NCBI GenBank assembly: GCA_944324945.1
Contig: CALUYE010000002.1
Location: 1 to 64,000, forward strand
Source of the DNA: Candidatus Gastranaerophilales bacterium
GTDB taxonomy: Bacteria; Cyanobacteriota; Vampirovibrionia; Gastranaerophilales; Gastranaerophilaceae
Length of the DNA: 64,000 nucleotides
Direction of reading: 5' to 3'
Shown: one piece after another, positions 16,439-26,910 of the stretch
How positions within the stretch are numbered: position 1 is the first letter of the stretch
Layout: every line of letters starts with the position of its first letter
Position numbers and translations under genes: made by a program
The notes under the pieces: generated by a model
Seen by the model: only the letters and a program-made list of their open reading frames with translations
Databases searched by the model: none
Told to the model about the DNA's origin: nothing

Positions 16439-18778
16439 CTAAATTAAATCAACAATAACAATACCTTCTCTACCTTCGTCTCCGTATCTGAATTTTGAGA
16501 CGTATGGAGATGTTTTTAAATATTCATTTACCGCCGATTTTAGTGCTCCTGTACCATACCCATGGATTACGGTTATTTGATTTAGCCCCCTTAAGGATGC
16601 TTTATCAAGCTTTTCATCTAAATATTCTATAGCTTCAATCACTCTCATGCCTCTTAAATCAAGAGTTGATAGCAATCCATCGGTATTATCAAAGGATACC
16701 TGTACTTTTTTTAAATGCGGAGCTATTTTTTTATCGGTAGGCGCTATATCATCAAGTTTTACTTTTGATTTAATGTTTCCTATTCTGACTATAACATTTC
16801 CTTTTTTATCAGGCATTGAATCAAGAATAACAACCTGATTTAATTTTTTAATCAAGACATTTTGCCCGATTTTAAGAGAATTTATATCAATTTTTTTATA
16901 TTTTTCGCTTAATTCATCATCATGGATGCTAAATTCTTCTCTTATGTTACTTTCAATTTTATTTAGTCTGTTATATGAGCGCATGGCAACTTTAAGAGAC
17001 TTTTCTTTTCTTATTTCGTCTACGATTTCTTTAATTTCGCCTCGCGCTTCATCGAGTTTATTTTGGAATTTTTTTCTGAAACTTTCAAGAGATTTTTTCT
17101 TGTTTTTCTTAATATCGTTTAATTTTTCTTCAAGCTCTTCTTTTGATTTTTTAATTTCGCTTAAATTTTTACTTGCTTCTTCTTCTTTTTCAACAAGGTT
17201 TTGATTGGTTTGTTCGATTTTTGAAAAAATATTTGAAGCGTTATTATTATTTTCTTTTAAAATTTCTCTTGCGCGATTTATAATTTCAGACCTGATTCCA
17301 AGTTCAGATGAAATATCTATAGCATTTGACGTTCCTGACATTCCGATTATAAGATTGTATTTAGGTTTTAAGGTATTTATATCAAAAAGCACGGTTGCAT
17401 TTTCAAAGTAAGGGTTTTCGTATTTCAGGCTTTTTAATTGCCCAAGATGCGTTGTAATAATGCATGCTGTTTGTTTTTTTGAAATATATTCCAATATCGC
17501 GCGCGATATAGCTGCTCCTTCTTCAGGGTCTGTTCCTGATCCCAATTCATCAAACAATACAAGCGAATTGGAATCTATTTTATTTAAAATTTCAGATATA
17601 TTTTTAATATGGGCGCCGTATGTAGAAAAGCCCTGTTCTAAGCTTTGTTCTGTTGAAATATCGCAATAGATATTTTGATAAGGGTATATTTTAGCTCCCA
17701 AGCAAGGAACAAAAAGCCCTGCTTTTGCCATTAATACAATAACACCTGCTGTTTTTAGGGCGACAGTTTTACCTCCCGTGTTTGAGCCTGTAATTAAAAG
17801 ACAGTTGTAGTTTTTTCCTAAAATAAAATCGTTTCTTATAACTTCATCCTTAACTTCTAAAAGCAAAGGATGCGCCATAGATTGAATATCTATAATTTTC
17901 TCATCCGTAATTTCAGGCTCTGTTGCACACAGATGGATTGCATATCTTGCTTTAGCAAAAATAAAATCGAGCTTAACTAAAAGATGTTGATTTTCAATAA
18001 GTTCTTTTTTAATTTCTTTAAATTTTTGGCATAATTCGTCCAGAATTCGCTCTATTTCGGCTTTTATTTCAATTTCAATCTGTTTTAGTTTGTTTGTTTG
18101 AGGGACAAGACTAGAAGGTTCTATAAAATAAGTTAAGTTTGTCGATGAAATATCATGGATAATCCCCGCTACTTTATTTTTGTAGCTTGCCTTAACCTGA
18201 AAAACGGGTCTTGAATCTCTCGTTGAAACAACGGTGTCTTGAAGATTTTGAACAAATGAAGGATTTTGTAAAAGTAAATTTATAGAGTTTTTTAAATTTT
18301 CTTTATTGTCTTTATATGAATTTCTTAATGATTTTAATTTATCCGATGCATTATCTTTTAAATTATATTCATTATCAAAGATATTAAAAATATAGTCTTC
18401 AAATTCTTTATTTATATAGAAATTTGCCGTAATTTCAGCTAAATTTGATTTATTGTTTTTTTGAATAAAATTTTTCGTCTCACGTGCGTATTTTAAATTT
18501 TTTGCAAGTTCGACAATTTCTTTTGATGTTATTTTATTTGTTTTAAAAAGCTCATTAATATCTAAAATATCACCAAAAGGTAAATAACAGGATGTATCAT
18601 CGATTATTTTTTTAGCTTCGCTTGTAAGATTTAATTCATATTCGATTTGTGATTTATTGTTATAAAATTCAACATTCAGGCATTTTTTCTTTCCTAAAGA
18701 CGAATTTGCATATTTTGATAAATTGATTAATACTTTATCAAATTCCAGTGCTAATTGGTGATTATCTAAATTATTCAT
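16439..18778 (-). CDS. mutS2: MutS2 ATPase with C-terminal Smr domain
   Basis: 779 residues, full length. The clamp/lever region is followed by the MutS ATPase: LLITGSNTGGKTVALKTAG near residue 330 (Walker A), LVLFDELGSGTDPEEGAA (Walker B and signature), ACIITTHLGQLK. A long coiled coil of Lys/Glu (residues 520-620) follows, then the KOW-like IGQNVLIKKLNQVVILDS and the Smr nuclease domain LDLRGMRVIEAIEYLDEKLD with ITVIHGYGTGALKSAV. MutS2 limits recombination and rescues collided ribosomes in other bacteria. It stands 22 bases after an XRE regulator on the same strand. Confidence 0.95.
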   Translation of the reverse strand: MNNLDNHQLALEFDKVLINLSKYANSSLGKKKCLNVEFYNNKSQIEYELNLTSEAKKIIDDTSCYLPFGDILDINELFKTNKITSKEIVELAKNLKYARETKNFIQKNNKSNLAEITANFYINKEFEDYIFNIFDNEYNLKDNASDKLKSLRNSYKDNKENLKNSINLLLQNPSFVQNLQDTVVSTRDSRPVFQVKASYKNKVAGIIHDISSTNLTYFIEPSSLVPQTNKLKQIEIEIKAEIERILDELCQKFKEIKKELIENQHLLVKLDFIFAKARYAIHLCATEPEITDEKIIDIQSMAHPLLLEVKDEVIRNDFILGKNYNCLLITGSNTGGKTVALKTAGVIVLMAKAGLFVPCLGAKIYPYQNIYCDISTEQSLEQGFSTYGAHIKNISEILNKIDSNSLVLFDELGSGTDPEEGAAISRAILEYISKKQTACIITTHLGQLKSLKYENPYFENATVLFDINTLKPKYNLIIGMSGTSNAIDISSELGIRSEIINRAREILKENNNNASNIFSKIEQTNQNLVEKEEEASKNLSEIKKSKEELEEKLNDIKKNKKKSLESFRKKFQNKLDEARGEIKEIVDEIRKEKSLKVAMRSYNRLNKIESNIREEFSIHDDELSEKYKKIDINSLKIGQNVLIKKLNQVVILDSMPDKKGNVIVRIGNIKSKVKLDDIAPTDKKIAPHLKKVQVSFDNTDGLLSTLDLRGMRVIEAIEYLDEKLDKASLRGLNQITVIHGYGTGALKSAVNEYLKTSPYVSKFRYGDEGREGIVIVDLI

Positions 18779-18799
18779 AAAAATATTTTAACAAAAAGA

Positions 18800-19120
18800 T
18801 TAAATATTTTTAGCAATAATGTATAAAATTTTTAATTTTTCTTCAGGCAGGTTTTCAATAAGCGCACTGAATTTGGATTTTGTAATTTTAGTTTCTTTTA
18901 TAAGTTCAAAATCGAATAAATCCGATACGGGACAATTTAAAAAAGAGGCAATTTTTGAAATTGTTTTAGGAGAGGGGAAACTTTTGCCAAGCTCAATCAA
19001 GGACATCTGTCTTTGTGTGATTCCTATTTTTTCGCTGAATACTTCCTGGGTAATATTGAGCTTGTTTCTGTAATATTTTAATTTTAAACCGAAATATTTT
19101 TTTAAATTATCTTCACTCAT
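18800..19120 (-). CDS. XRE-family transcriptional regulator
   Basis: About 106 residues from the ATG at 19120, chosen because CAAGG precedes it; the frame is open to 19165 without a ribosome site. The HTH fills residues 7-65: LKYYRNKLNITQEVFSEKIGITQRQMSLIELGKSFPSPKTISKIASFLNCPVSDLF. The C-terminal 40 residues (ALIENLPEEKLKILYIIAKNI) look like a dimerisation helix pair. It could regulate itself or mutS2, which follows in the same direction. No metabolite-binding domain is present. Confidence 0.85.
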   Translation of the reverse strand: MSEDNLKKYFGLKLKYYRNKLNITQEVFSEKIGITQRQMSLIELGKSFPSPKTISKIASFLNCPVSDLFDFELIKETKITKSKFSALIENLPEEKLKILYIIAKNI

Positions 19121-19239
19121 AAGCCTTGAATTAATTATATAAGCTACTTTTTGACATATAAACATAATAATTAGTTGTAAAAAATAATAAAATATGATAT
19201 ATCATGTTGTAAAATCGTACTAAGATATGTGGAGTAAAA

Positions 19240-20013
19240 ATGAAAAATAATGCTTTTACACTGGCGGAGATTTTAATTGTTCTTGTAATAATTGGTGTTT
19301 TAACCATGATACTTTTACCTATGGCATTTCAATCTTCTCCTGATGAAAAAGCCATGAAATTTAAAAAAGGATATAATACTCTAAATACGGTTATTAAAGA
19401 ACTGGTAACATCTGACAGATACTATCAAAATGGTGATCTTGGTACAAGAGCAAACGGAATATTAATCGATAGAACCCACAAAGGGGATTTTACATATTTT
19501 TGTGAAACGTTTGCAGATACCATAAGTACAAAAAGTGTAAATTGTTCGCAAGGGGTTTTAAATTCGTACGGGTCCTTATACGGCATGTTTGATATAGAGG
19601 ATGGAGATATAAATGCTGCAACACTTGAAGTTATGAAAGATAAGCTTGATTCAACGTGTGCAGTTAAGGAAGTTCAAGAAAATTACGGCAGCGCGATAGT
19701 ATCAAGCGACGATATTCGTTATTATGAATCGGGGCCTGAGAGGACTTTTGGCTCAAGCATTGCATCCTGGGTTGCTGAGGATGGAAAAACGACTTATAAT
19801 ACTACAAACAGAGCTTTTGCCGCACCCGATACAACTCCTTATTATAAAGATAAAAACGGTTTTGATATAAATTATAAAATATTTTGTATGGATATAGATA
19901 AACCAAATAAAGATGAAGCTCCGTTTGGTTTTGGAATAAGGGCGGATGGGAAAATTTTAAACGGAAAACGTGCCGATGAATGGCTTAAAAAGTCAATTCA
20001 AAAGAAGAATTAA
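19240..20013 (+). CDS. Type IV prepilin-like protein
   Basis: 257 residues. The N-terminus KNNAFTLAEILIVLVIIGVL is a prepilin signal: short basic leader, cleavage before Phe, Glu at mature position 5, then a hydrophobic helix. The globular part contains two to four Cys (CETF, NCSQG, CAVKE, CMDID) and ends GFGIRADGKILNGKRADEWL, like other minor or pseudopilins of this lineage. No pilus assembly genes lie nearby, so it is an orphan. GTGGAG precedes the ATG. Its stop overlaps that of the convergent helicase gene by four bases. Confidence 0.85.
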   Translation: MKNNAFTLAEILIVLVIIGVLTMILLPMAFQSSPDEKAMKFKKGYNTLNTVIKELVTSDRYYQNGDLGTRANGILIDRTHKGDFTYFCETFADTISTKSVNCSQGVLNSYGSLYGMFDIEDGDINAATLEVMKDKLDSTCAVKEVQENYGSAIVSSDDIRYYESGPERTFGSSIASWVAEDGKTTYNTTNRAFAAPDTTPYYKDKNGFDINYKIFCMDIDKPNKDEAPFGFGIRADGKILNGKRADEWLKKSIQKKN

Positions 20014-23000
20014 TTTTCCATATTCAGATTTTGTCTGATTCTATCAAGACAGGCGCTGTTTGATATATCCCATTCTCTTTTTGTGATTCTCATAACGCTA
20101 AAGCCGCAGCGCTCAATTAAAGCTTGCTTTTTAATATCGTTAAATTTGCATTCCGTATTATCTTCAACCCCGTCTATTTCAACAACGAGTTTATCAATTA
20201 CGATATCAGCACTCACAGAACCCATATTTACTCCGGCTTTGATTTTATTTTCTTTATCAAGAGTCGGGAATTCTTCTTTTATTGCGCTGAATACTTCTTT
20301 TTCAAAGTTGTTTTTAAAAGTATCTTTAATATCGCTGTTTTGAATTTTTCTTACATATTCAAGATAATTTCTTAAAATTCCTTCGGGGAGTTCGTTTATA
20401 TCTCTTGAGATGAAATTGATTAATTTATGTCTTGCACGGGTTATTGCAACGTTAAAAAGATTGGGTTTTTGTGCAAAAATCAGACTTTGCGAATGTGAAT
20501 TAGGCGCAAATGTCCATGATAAAAGCATTATATCTCTTTCATCCCCTTGGAATGTGTGTGCTGTGCCGACATCTATACCATGGCGCAAAATCGTATCACC
20601 GTCAAAAACTTTTAAAATAGCTTTTTTAATTAAATCAACCTGCGCTCTAAAGGGAGAAATCACTCCGATTGAGACGGGTTTTTCGTTATTTTTATCGTTA
20701 ATTATGATTTCTTGTATTGTTTTTACTACTTCTTCACACTCAGGCGTGTTTCTTGTTGCATCGTAATCAACCCTGCCGTCTTTTACTATTCTTAATTCAA
20801 GCGCATTTTTATTATCTAAATCAGGGCTCATGATTTTCATTTTGCCGCCGTAGAATTCCTGATTGGAAAAACCGATGATAGGAGAAGGAGATCTGAAATG
20901 TTCATCCAATAAAACAGGTGTTGTTGAATAATAGTTTGCTAAATCAAACATGGAGTTATCCCTGAATCTCCACATAAGCTGATACTTATCATCAATTCCA
21001 TATTGGTTTAAAAAGCTTTGTTCTTTTGCTTTTTCAAGGAATGATAAATGAGGAAGCTGTTTATCATCCCCCACGATTATTGCTTTTTTTGCTCTGAATA
21101 AAACGGGTATACAGGATGCAATATCGCATTGAGACGCTTCATCGATAATTGCAACATCAAACATGGCGGGTTTTAGGGGTAAGCTTGATGAAATTGCATA
21201 AGTTGTTGTACACCAGCAGGGAAAAGCAGTAAGCAAAGGCTTAAAATCTTCTTTTTCAAGTACCCTGTTTTGAAGGTTTGCTTTTCTTGAAACAAGCGAT
21301 TTGGAATGAATCATTAATCTTCTTCTTTTTTGCGGGTCTGAGAGAATGTTTTTAAGCGCTGTTCTTCTTTTATTTTTTAAAATATCGATTGCAAGCTTCT
21401 TTTGCTTTGATTTTAGAAGTTTTATTCTTTTTAAGAGTTGATGAAGGTTGCCTTTTGACATTATTTTATCTTCGATTGACGTAAGTTTTGCTTCTTCAAG
21501 CGCAACATTTAATTCAAAAGGAAGTCTTTTTAAGATGTCTGAATTTATTACTTTATTTAATTTTAGAATTTTTTTGAGTTTTCTGTAATCAAAAAACAGC
21601 TTTAACTTATCTAAAATATTTTTCTTGTGTTTATTTTCTATATCTTCAATAACGGAAAAGATTTTTTTCGCGTTTTCAAGTTCTTCAAATTTAATTTTTT
21701 GAACTATTAAAACCATGTCTGAAATCGAATCTTTTGCCGCTTCAAATTCTTCGTAAATTTGAGTGTATTTTTTTTCAAGCGAAAGAATGGATAAAACGCT
21801 TTCTTCCATGCGTTTTATGTCTTTTAAAAGTTCTTTCATATCATCAACATCAGCACTCAAGTTGTCATTTGCATCAATATTTAAATCAACTTTGTTCGAT
21901 AAAAGCTCTTGAAGTTCCATATTAAGCTGCCTTTGATAATTGGCCCTGCCTGCTCTAAGAGCTAAATAGGGAGCTTTTAGAGCATTTAAGCGTTCTGCTA
22001 CAACGTCAACCGCTTTATCCATGCGGCTTGCAAAAAGTACGGTCTTGTTATTTGCAACAAGATGAGCTATAACATTCACAATTGTTTGGCTTTTACCTGT
22101 TCCCGGGGGGCCGAATACCGATAAGAAATCATTTTCTTCTATTTTTCTTATGACATCTTCCTGTGAATCCGATAAATTAAGAGGGGTAATAGGGAAAAAG
22201 TCCGAAATTTTATCATTTTGTGATTTAATTTCATTTTGTCCGTTTGATTCTAAAAATTCTTGATTAATTACGTTTAAAACGGTTTCTCTATGAACACCCG
22301 AGGGTTTATCCGCTATTTGTGTTAATTCATGTAATACACCTGCAGTTACAGTGGGGCGCGTGGTTAAAATTACGGCTTTTGAATATTCAAGAGTAAGTAT
22401 ATCAAGTTTTACTTTTGGAGATTTATTGATGGCTTCAAGTGAATCAAAATCAAAGTCTCCGTTTTCAATTTTTTCTTTTATGTTATCAATTTCACTATCG
22501 TCGTTATAAAATTCATCATCTGATGCATTTTGAAAATCATCGCCTAAATTAAGCTTTATATCTATATCGGGAACAATTGATTTCAGTGTTGTTAAAAATA
22601 CGTTTAAATCATCTTTATTTAAAGGAAGCGAAGGGACAACATCCAATAATCCGCACAAAAGTGCGTCAACTTCCTGTTCGTCTTCTTTTTGAATTAATTG
22701 CGCGATAGCGCCTGTGTTTAAAGATATAACATCTTCCTGAATCGATAATTTTATTTTCATACCGTCGCGCTCAAGCTTGGCGGGTGCATATAAAAGCGGG
22801 GTTAAAAATTCGTTATTTTTCTTTGATTTACCGTTTTTACCCACTAAAAACATATACCCGTAGATTAAATATTTATCTTTTTGATTCATTTCTGATTGAA
22901 TCATAAGTTCGGTTAATTTTGAATCGCTGCCGTCAAGTTCCTGCGCTTCGCCAAAACGGGTAAATGCAAATTCATCGCCTTTTAAAAACACCCACTTATT

Positions 23001-23138
23001 TTCTTTATCACCTTTAAGGTTTCTAAAAGTGGATGATTTAACTTCTTCTCTTACACAATCGTGCAAATAGTTGCAGACTTTTTTAATAAAACTACCTTTA
23101 AAAGCGTTTTTTATCGCACTAGGGACGGCTTGTAACAT
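20010..23138 (-). CDS. SF1 (UPF1/DNA2-like) helicase fused to a C-terminal Vsr/DUF559-like nuclease
   Basis: 1042 residues. N-terminal 300 residues: unknown domain. Helicase core: LSVFGPPGTGKSQTIVNVI (Walker A), VAIIDEASQCDIASCIPV (motif II), AIIVGDDKQLPHLSF (motif III), DEHFRSPSPIIGF (IV), GTAHTFQGDERDIMLLSW (V) and NVAITRARHKL (VI). A coiled-coil insertion lies between motifs I and II. The last 90 residues (ADIVIDKLVVEIDGVEDNTEC, ALIERCGFSVMRITKREWD) form a PD-(D/E)xK-type fold of the DUF559/Vsr group with D, E-x-D and a helix. This type of helicase-nuclease may act in repair or in defence; the surroundings are core genes, so repair is as likely. Confidence 0.85.
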   Translation of the reverse strand: MLQAVPSAIKNAFKGSFIKKVCNYLHDCVREEVKSSTFRNLKGDKENKWVFLKGDEFAFTRFGEAQELDGSDSKLTELMIQSEMNQKDKYLIYGYMFLVGKNGKSKKNNEFLTPLLYAPAKLERDGMKIKLSIQEDVISLNTGAIAQLIQKEDEQEVDALLCGLLDVVPSLPLNKDDLNVFLTTLKSIVPDIDIKLNLGDDFQNASDDEFYNDDSEIDNIKEKIENGDFDFDSLEAINKSPKVKLDILTLEYSKAVILTTRPTVTAGVLHELTQIADKPSGVHRETVLNVINQEFLESNGQNEIKSQNDKISDFFPITPLNLSDSQEDVIRKIEENDFLSVFGPPGTGKSQTIVNVIAHLVANNKTVLFASRMDKAVDVVAERLNALKAPYLALRAGRANYQRQLNMELQELLSNKVDLNIDANDNLSADVDDMKELLKDIKRMEESVLSILSLEKKYTQIYEEFEAAKDSISDMVLIVQKIKFEELENAKKIFSVIEDIENKHKKNILDKLKLFFDYRKLKKILKLNKVINSDILKRLPFELNVALEEAKLTSIEDKIMSKGNLHQLLKRIKLLKSKQKKLAIDILKNKRRTALKNILSDPQKRRRLMIHSKSLVSRKANLQNRVLEKEDFKPLLTAFPCWCTTTYAISSSLPLKPAMFDVAIIDEASQCDIASCIPVLFRAKKAIIVGDDKQLPHLSFLEKAKEQSFLNQYGIDDKYQLMWRFRDNSMFDLANYYSTTPVLLDEHFRSPSPIIGFSNQEFYGGKMKIMSPDLDNKNALELRIVKDGRVDYDATRNTPECEEVVKTIQEIIINDKNNEKPVSIGVISPFRAQVDLIKKAILKVFDGDTILRHGIDVGTAHTFQGDERDIMLLSWTFAPNSHSQSLIFAQKPNLFNVAITRARHKLINFISRDINELPEGILRNYLEYVRKIQNSDIKDTFKNNFEKEVFSAIKEEFPTLDKENKIKAGVNMGSVSADIVIDKLVVEIDGVEDNTECKFNDIKKQALIERCGFSVMRITKREWDISNSACLDRIRQNLNMEN

Positions 23139-23211
23139 CTTAAATTCCTCTATAATTATTGAAATTATTATAGCATTAATGTGAAGTTATGTAAATTTAT
23201 ATTTAAAATAA

Positions 23212-23238
23212 AAAACCCTGTTTCATACGCAGGGTTTT
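23212..23238 (-). terminator. Terminator after rpsG
   Basis: AAAACCCTG (23212-23220), nine-base loop, CAGGGTTTT (23230-23238); read leftward it ends in a T run. It closes the rpsL-rpsG unit 25 bases past the S7 stop, so the usual fusA/tufA genes are not joined to it. Confidence 0.88.
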
Positions 23239-23262
23239 AGAATAATTAACTATATTATCATA

Positions 23263-23733
23263 TTAATATCTGTAATGAACAAAAGCTTTGTTTGCTTCTG
23301 CCATTTTGTGAGTATCTTCTTTTTTCTTAACAGCTGAACCTGTTGAATTTGAAGCATCCATGATTTCGTTTGTTAATTTTTCAATCATGGATTTACCGCC
23401 CCTTTTTCTTGCAGCTTCAATAATCCATTGAGAAGCAAGAGCAGTTCCTCTGTCGGGTTTAACGTCAATCGGTACTTGATATGTTGAACCGCCGATACGA
23501 CGAGCTTTAACTTCGATTAAAGGAGTTGCGTTTGTAATTGCTTTTTTGAATGTTTCAATCGGTTCTGATTTTGTTTTTTCTTGAATTTGTTGCATAGAAG
23601 TGTAGAAAATTCTTTGTGCAACCGATTTTTTACCTCTTTTCATCAATCTGTTGATGAATTTTGCAATATCTGCGCTGTTATATATTGGATCCGGTGCCGG
23701 TATTCTTTTGGCAGGTTTTGATCTTCTTGACAT
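23263..23733 (-). CDS. rpsG: Ribosomal protein uS7
   Basis: 156 residues, the normal length. S7 starts assembly of the 30S head and binds 16S rRNA at the E site. Recognised by DPIYNSADIAKFINRLMKRGKK, VEVKARRIGGSTYQVPIDV and RPDRGTALASQWIIEAARKR-type blocks and the ending KMAEANKAFVHYRY. It follows rpsL by 20 bases; a strong terminator comes next, so this is a shortened str operon. Confidence 0.97.
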   Translation of the reverse strand: MSRRSKPAKRIPAPDPIYNSADIAKFINRLMKRGKKSVAQRIFYTSMQQIQEKTKSEPIETFKKAITNATPLIEVKARRIGGSTYQVPIDVKPDRGTALASQWIIEAARKRGGKSMIEKLTNEIMDASNSTGSAVKKKEDTHKMAEANKAFVHYRY

Positions 23734-23753
23734 TACTAATTTAACCTTTCTTC

Positions 23754-24134
23754 TTATTTCTTAGCTTTCGCTTTTTTGGTACCGTATTTGGATCTTGATT
23801 GCATTCTGTTTGCAACACCTTGAGTATCCAGAGTACCTCTGATGATATGATATCTTACACCGGGAAGGTCTTTAACCCTGCCGCCTCTGATCAGCACAAC
23901 AGAGTGCTCTTGTAAATTGTGTCCGATACCGGGGATGTAAGTTGTAACTTCAAATCCGTTGGTAAGGCGTACACGAGCTACCTTTCTCATGGCAGAGTTG
24001 GGTTTTTTGGGAGTTGTTGTATAAACTCTTGTGCATACTCCGCGTCTTTGAGGGCAGCTTGTAAGAGCCGGTGATTTAGTTTTATCTTTAATTTTTTGTC
24101 TTTCTTTTTTAATTAATTGATTAATTGTAGGCAT
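23754..24134 (-). CDS. rpsL: Ribosomal protein uS12
   Basis: 126 residues. S12 lies at the decoding centre. Blocks present: [84 protein letters not shown]. Lys in TTPKKPNS and in the GRVKDLPGV loop are the wild-type residues of streptomycin-sensitive forms as far as can be read. First gene of a two-gene unit with its own promoter. Confidence 0.97.
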   Translation of the reverse strand: MPTINQLIKKERQKIKDKTKSPALTSCPQRRGVCTRVYTTTPKKPNSAMRKVARVRLTNGFEVTTYIPGIGHNLQEHSVVLIRGGRVKDLPGVRYHIIRGTLDTQGVANRMQSRSKYGTKKAKAKK

Positions 24135-24167
24135 ATTTTCCCCTTAATAATAGTTACTGCGTAATCA

Positions 24168-24196
24168 ATTACACTATAAACAATGTGTGAAGTCAA
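24168..24196 (-). promoter_or_regulatory. Promoter of rpsL-rpsG
   Basis: On the reverse strand, TTGACT (24191-24196), 17-base spacer, TGTAAT (24168-24173), 34 bases ahead of the rpsL start. The leader includes AAGGGGA as ribosome site. Confidence 0.65.
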
Positions 24197-24241
24197 TATT
24201 TTTTTGCTTATAAATGTGTGGAATATTAATTTTTGTTAAAA

Positions 24242-25836
<1,595 letters not shown>

Positions 25837-25862
25837 AATTACCTCGTGTTTTCTACAAAAAC

Positions 25863-25891
25863 ATTAGAACACAGTTTGAAATTAAGTGCAA
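25863..25891 (-). promoter_or_regulatory. Promoter of ndk-tgt
   Basis: On the reverse strand TTGCAC (25886-25891), 17-base spacer, TCTAAT (25863-25868), 27 bases ahead of the ndk ATG. Confidence 0.5.
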
Positions 25892-25931
25892 ACTATTCTT
25901 TTTGATAAAAGTGTAAAAAAAATTTAATAAT

Positions 25932-25961
25932 TAGACACGTAAATAAATTTTTTTATATAAT
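25932..25961 (+). promoter_or_regulatory. Promoter of the gene at 25991
   Basis: TAGACA (25932-25937), 18-base spacer, TATAAT (25956-25961), 30 bases ahead of the ATG. Confidence 0.5.
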
Positions 25962-25990
25962 TAAATCAATGAATTAGCAGGAGTTAATTA

Positions 25991-26455
25991 ATGTATCACA
26001 ACAGTAATACTGCTTATCGAAGCTTTAACTATAATAAAAGAGAATCAAACATTGATGATTATTATGCAAGCATAAATACTTCGGTTGCACTTGGTAAAAC
26101 AAATGTACCCATTAAGCATAAACAACTTGCATCAAACTATGTCTTAATTAAAAAAATATTCGGAAATTGCTCCGCGATTATTCCAATAACTGCAACAGAT
26201 AAAGCGACACTTGCACGGCATGGGTTTATGCCTTTGGAAAACACTACTATTTCTCAGATAAACAGACAAATAGAGCAGTTGAAAAACTGGTCAAATAGCG
26301 GGGATATTTTGCTCGGGGCTTATGCAAACGAGCTGTTTGAAATAAGAATAAAAGAACTTAAATACATCCGCTTAACAGTTCCATCAGGCAGATATGTTGA
26401 ATTTAAGGATGGATATAAAGCTTTTGAAAAGTATGTTGAGTATATAGCCGGGTAA
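25991..26455 (+). CDS. Hypothetical protein
   Basis: 154 residues, no signal peptide. The N-terminal 40 residues are Asn/Tyr/Ser-rich and probably disordered (NSNTAYRSFNYNKRESNIDDYY); the rest is a compact domain with KIFGNCSAIIPITATDKATLARHGFMPLENTTI and RLTVPSGRYVEFKDGYKAFEKYVEYI. I do not recognise it. AGGAG nine bases before the ATG supports the start. It stands alone with its own promoter. Confidence 0.65.
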   Translation: MYHNSNTAYRSFNYNKRESNIDDYYASINTSVALGKTNVPIKHKQLASNYVLIKKIFGNCSAIIPITATDKATLARHGFMPLENTTISQINRQIEQLKNWSNSGDILLGAYANELFEIRIKELKYIRLTVPSGRYVEFKDGYKAFEKYVEYIAG

Positions 26456-26480
26456 ATAATTACAAAATATTAAGCTTATA

Positions 26481-26489
26481 TGGTATAAT
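26481..26489 (+). promoter_or_regulatory. Extended -10 promoter
   Basis: TGG followed by TATAAT (26484-26489), about 50 bases ahead of the ATG at 26538. Same TGGTATAAT element as at 1677 and 13336. Confidence 0.5.
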
Positions 26490-26537
26490 TTTGTTGTAAA
26501 TTTCTAATTAAATGGTATCTTTTATTTAGGAGGTAAT

Positions 26538-26861
26538 ATGATTAGATTAATTTCGGTATTGTTATTTGGTTTATTGGTTATGTCAACATCGGTTTCATTT
26601 GCAAACGAAAAAAATCCTGCTTCCGAAACTAATGCTAACGCGCAACAAACAGACAATTTCAGCGAACAAGTTTTTGATGAAGATGATTTTAATTTTAACG
26701 ACGTATCAAATTACCTTACTGAAGAGCAGTTACAAGAAGCTCAAGAAATTAATGAAATTGAAGAAAAATCAAGCTTCAGTTCAAAAATTATCGACTCGGG
26801 TCATTTCACATCCGAAACTGCTTCCAAAACCTATATTCCCATTAACAAAGTCTTAGAATAA
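26538..26861 (+). CDS. Small secreted acidic protein
   Basis: 107 residues. Residues 1-22 are a signal peptide (MIRLISVLLFGLLVMSTSVSFA-NE). The mature part is acidic and Asn/Gln-rich (DEDDFNFNDVSNYLTEEQLQEAQEINEIEE) and probably disordered, ending with a short beta segment (TYIPINKVLE). A perfect AGGAGG lies six bases before the ATG and a terminator follows. Function unknown; an exported, abundant small protein is plausible from the expression signals. Confidence 0.75.
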   Translation: MIRLISVLLFGLLVMSTSVSFANEKNPASETNANAQQTDNFSEQVFDEDDFNFNDVSNYLTEEQLQEAQEINEIEEKSSFSSKIIDSGHFTSETASKTYIPINKVLE

Positions 26862-26883
26862 TTTTAATTGACTCATACTTATA

Positions 26884-26909
26884 AAGACAGGCCGGTTAAT
26901 GCCTGTCTT
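26884..26909. terminator. Intrinsic terminator between convergent genes
   Basis: AAGACAGGC (26884-26892), loop CGGTTAAT, GCCTGTCTT (26901-26909), followed by ATTATT. It lies between the secreted-protein gene and the end of the leftward signalling/flagellar run and may serve both. Confidence 0.8.
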
Positions 26910-26910
26910 A

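Noticed and set aside
26566-26856. Overlapping 96-residue frame inside the small secreted-protein gene
   Set aside because: Lys/Leu-rich shadow in another frame; the signal-peptide protein has the perfect ribosome site.
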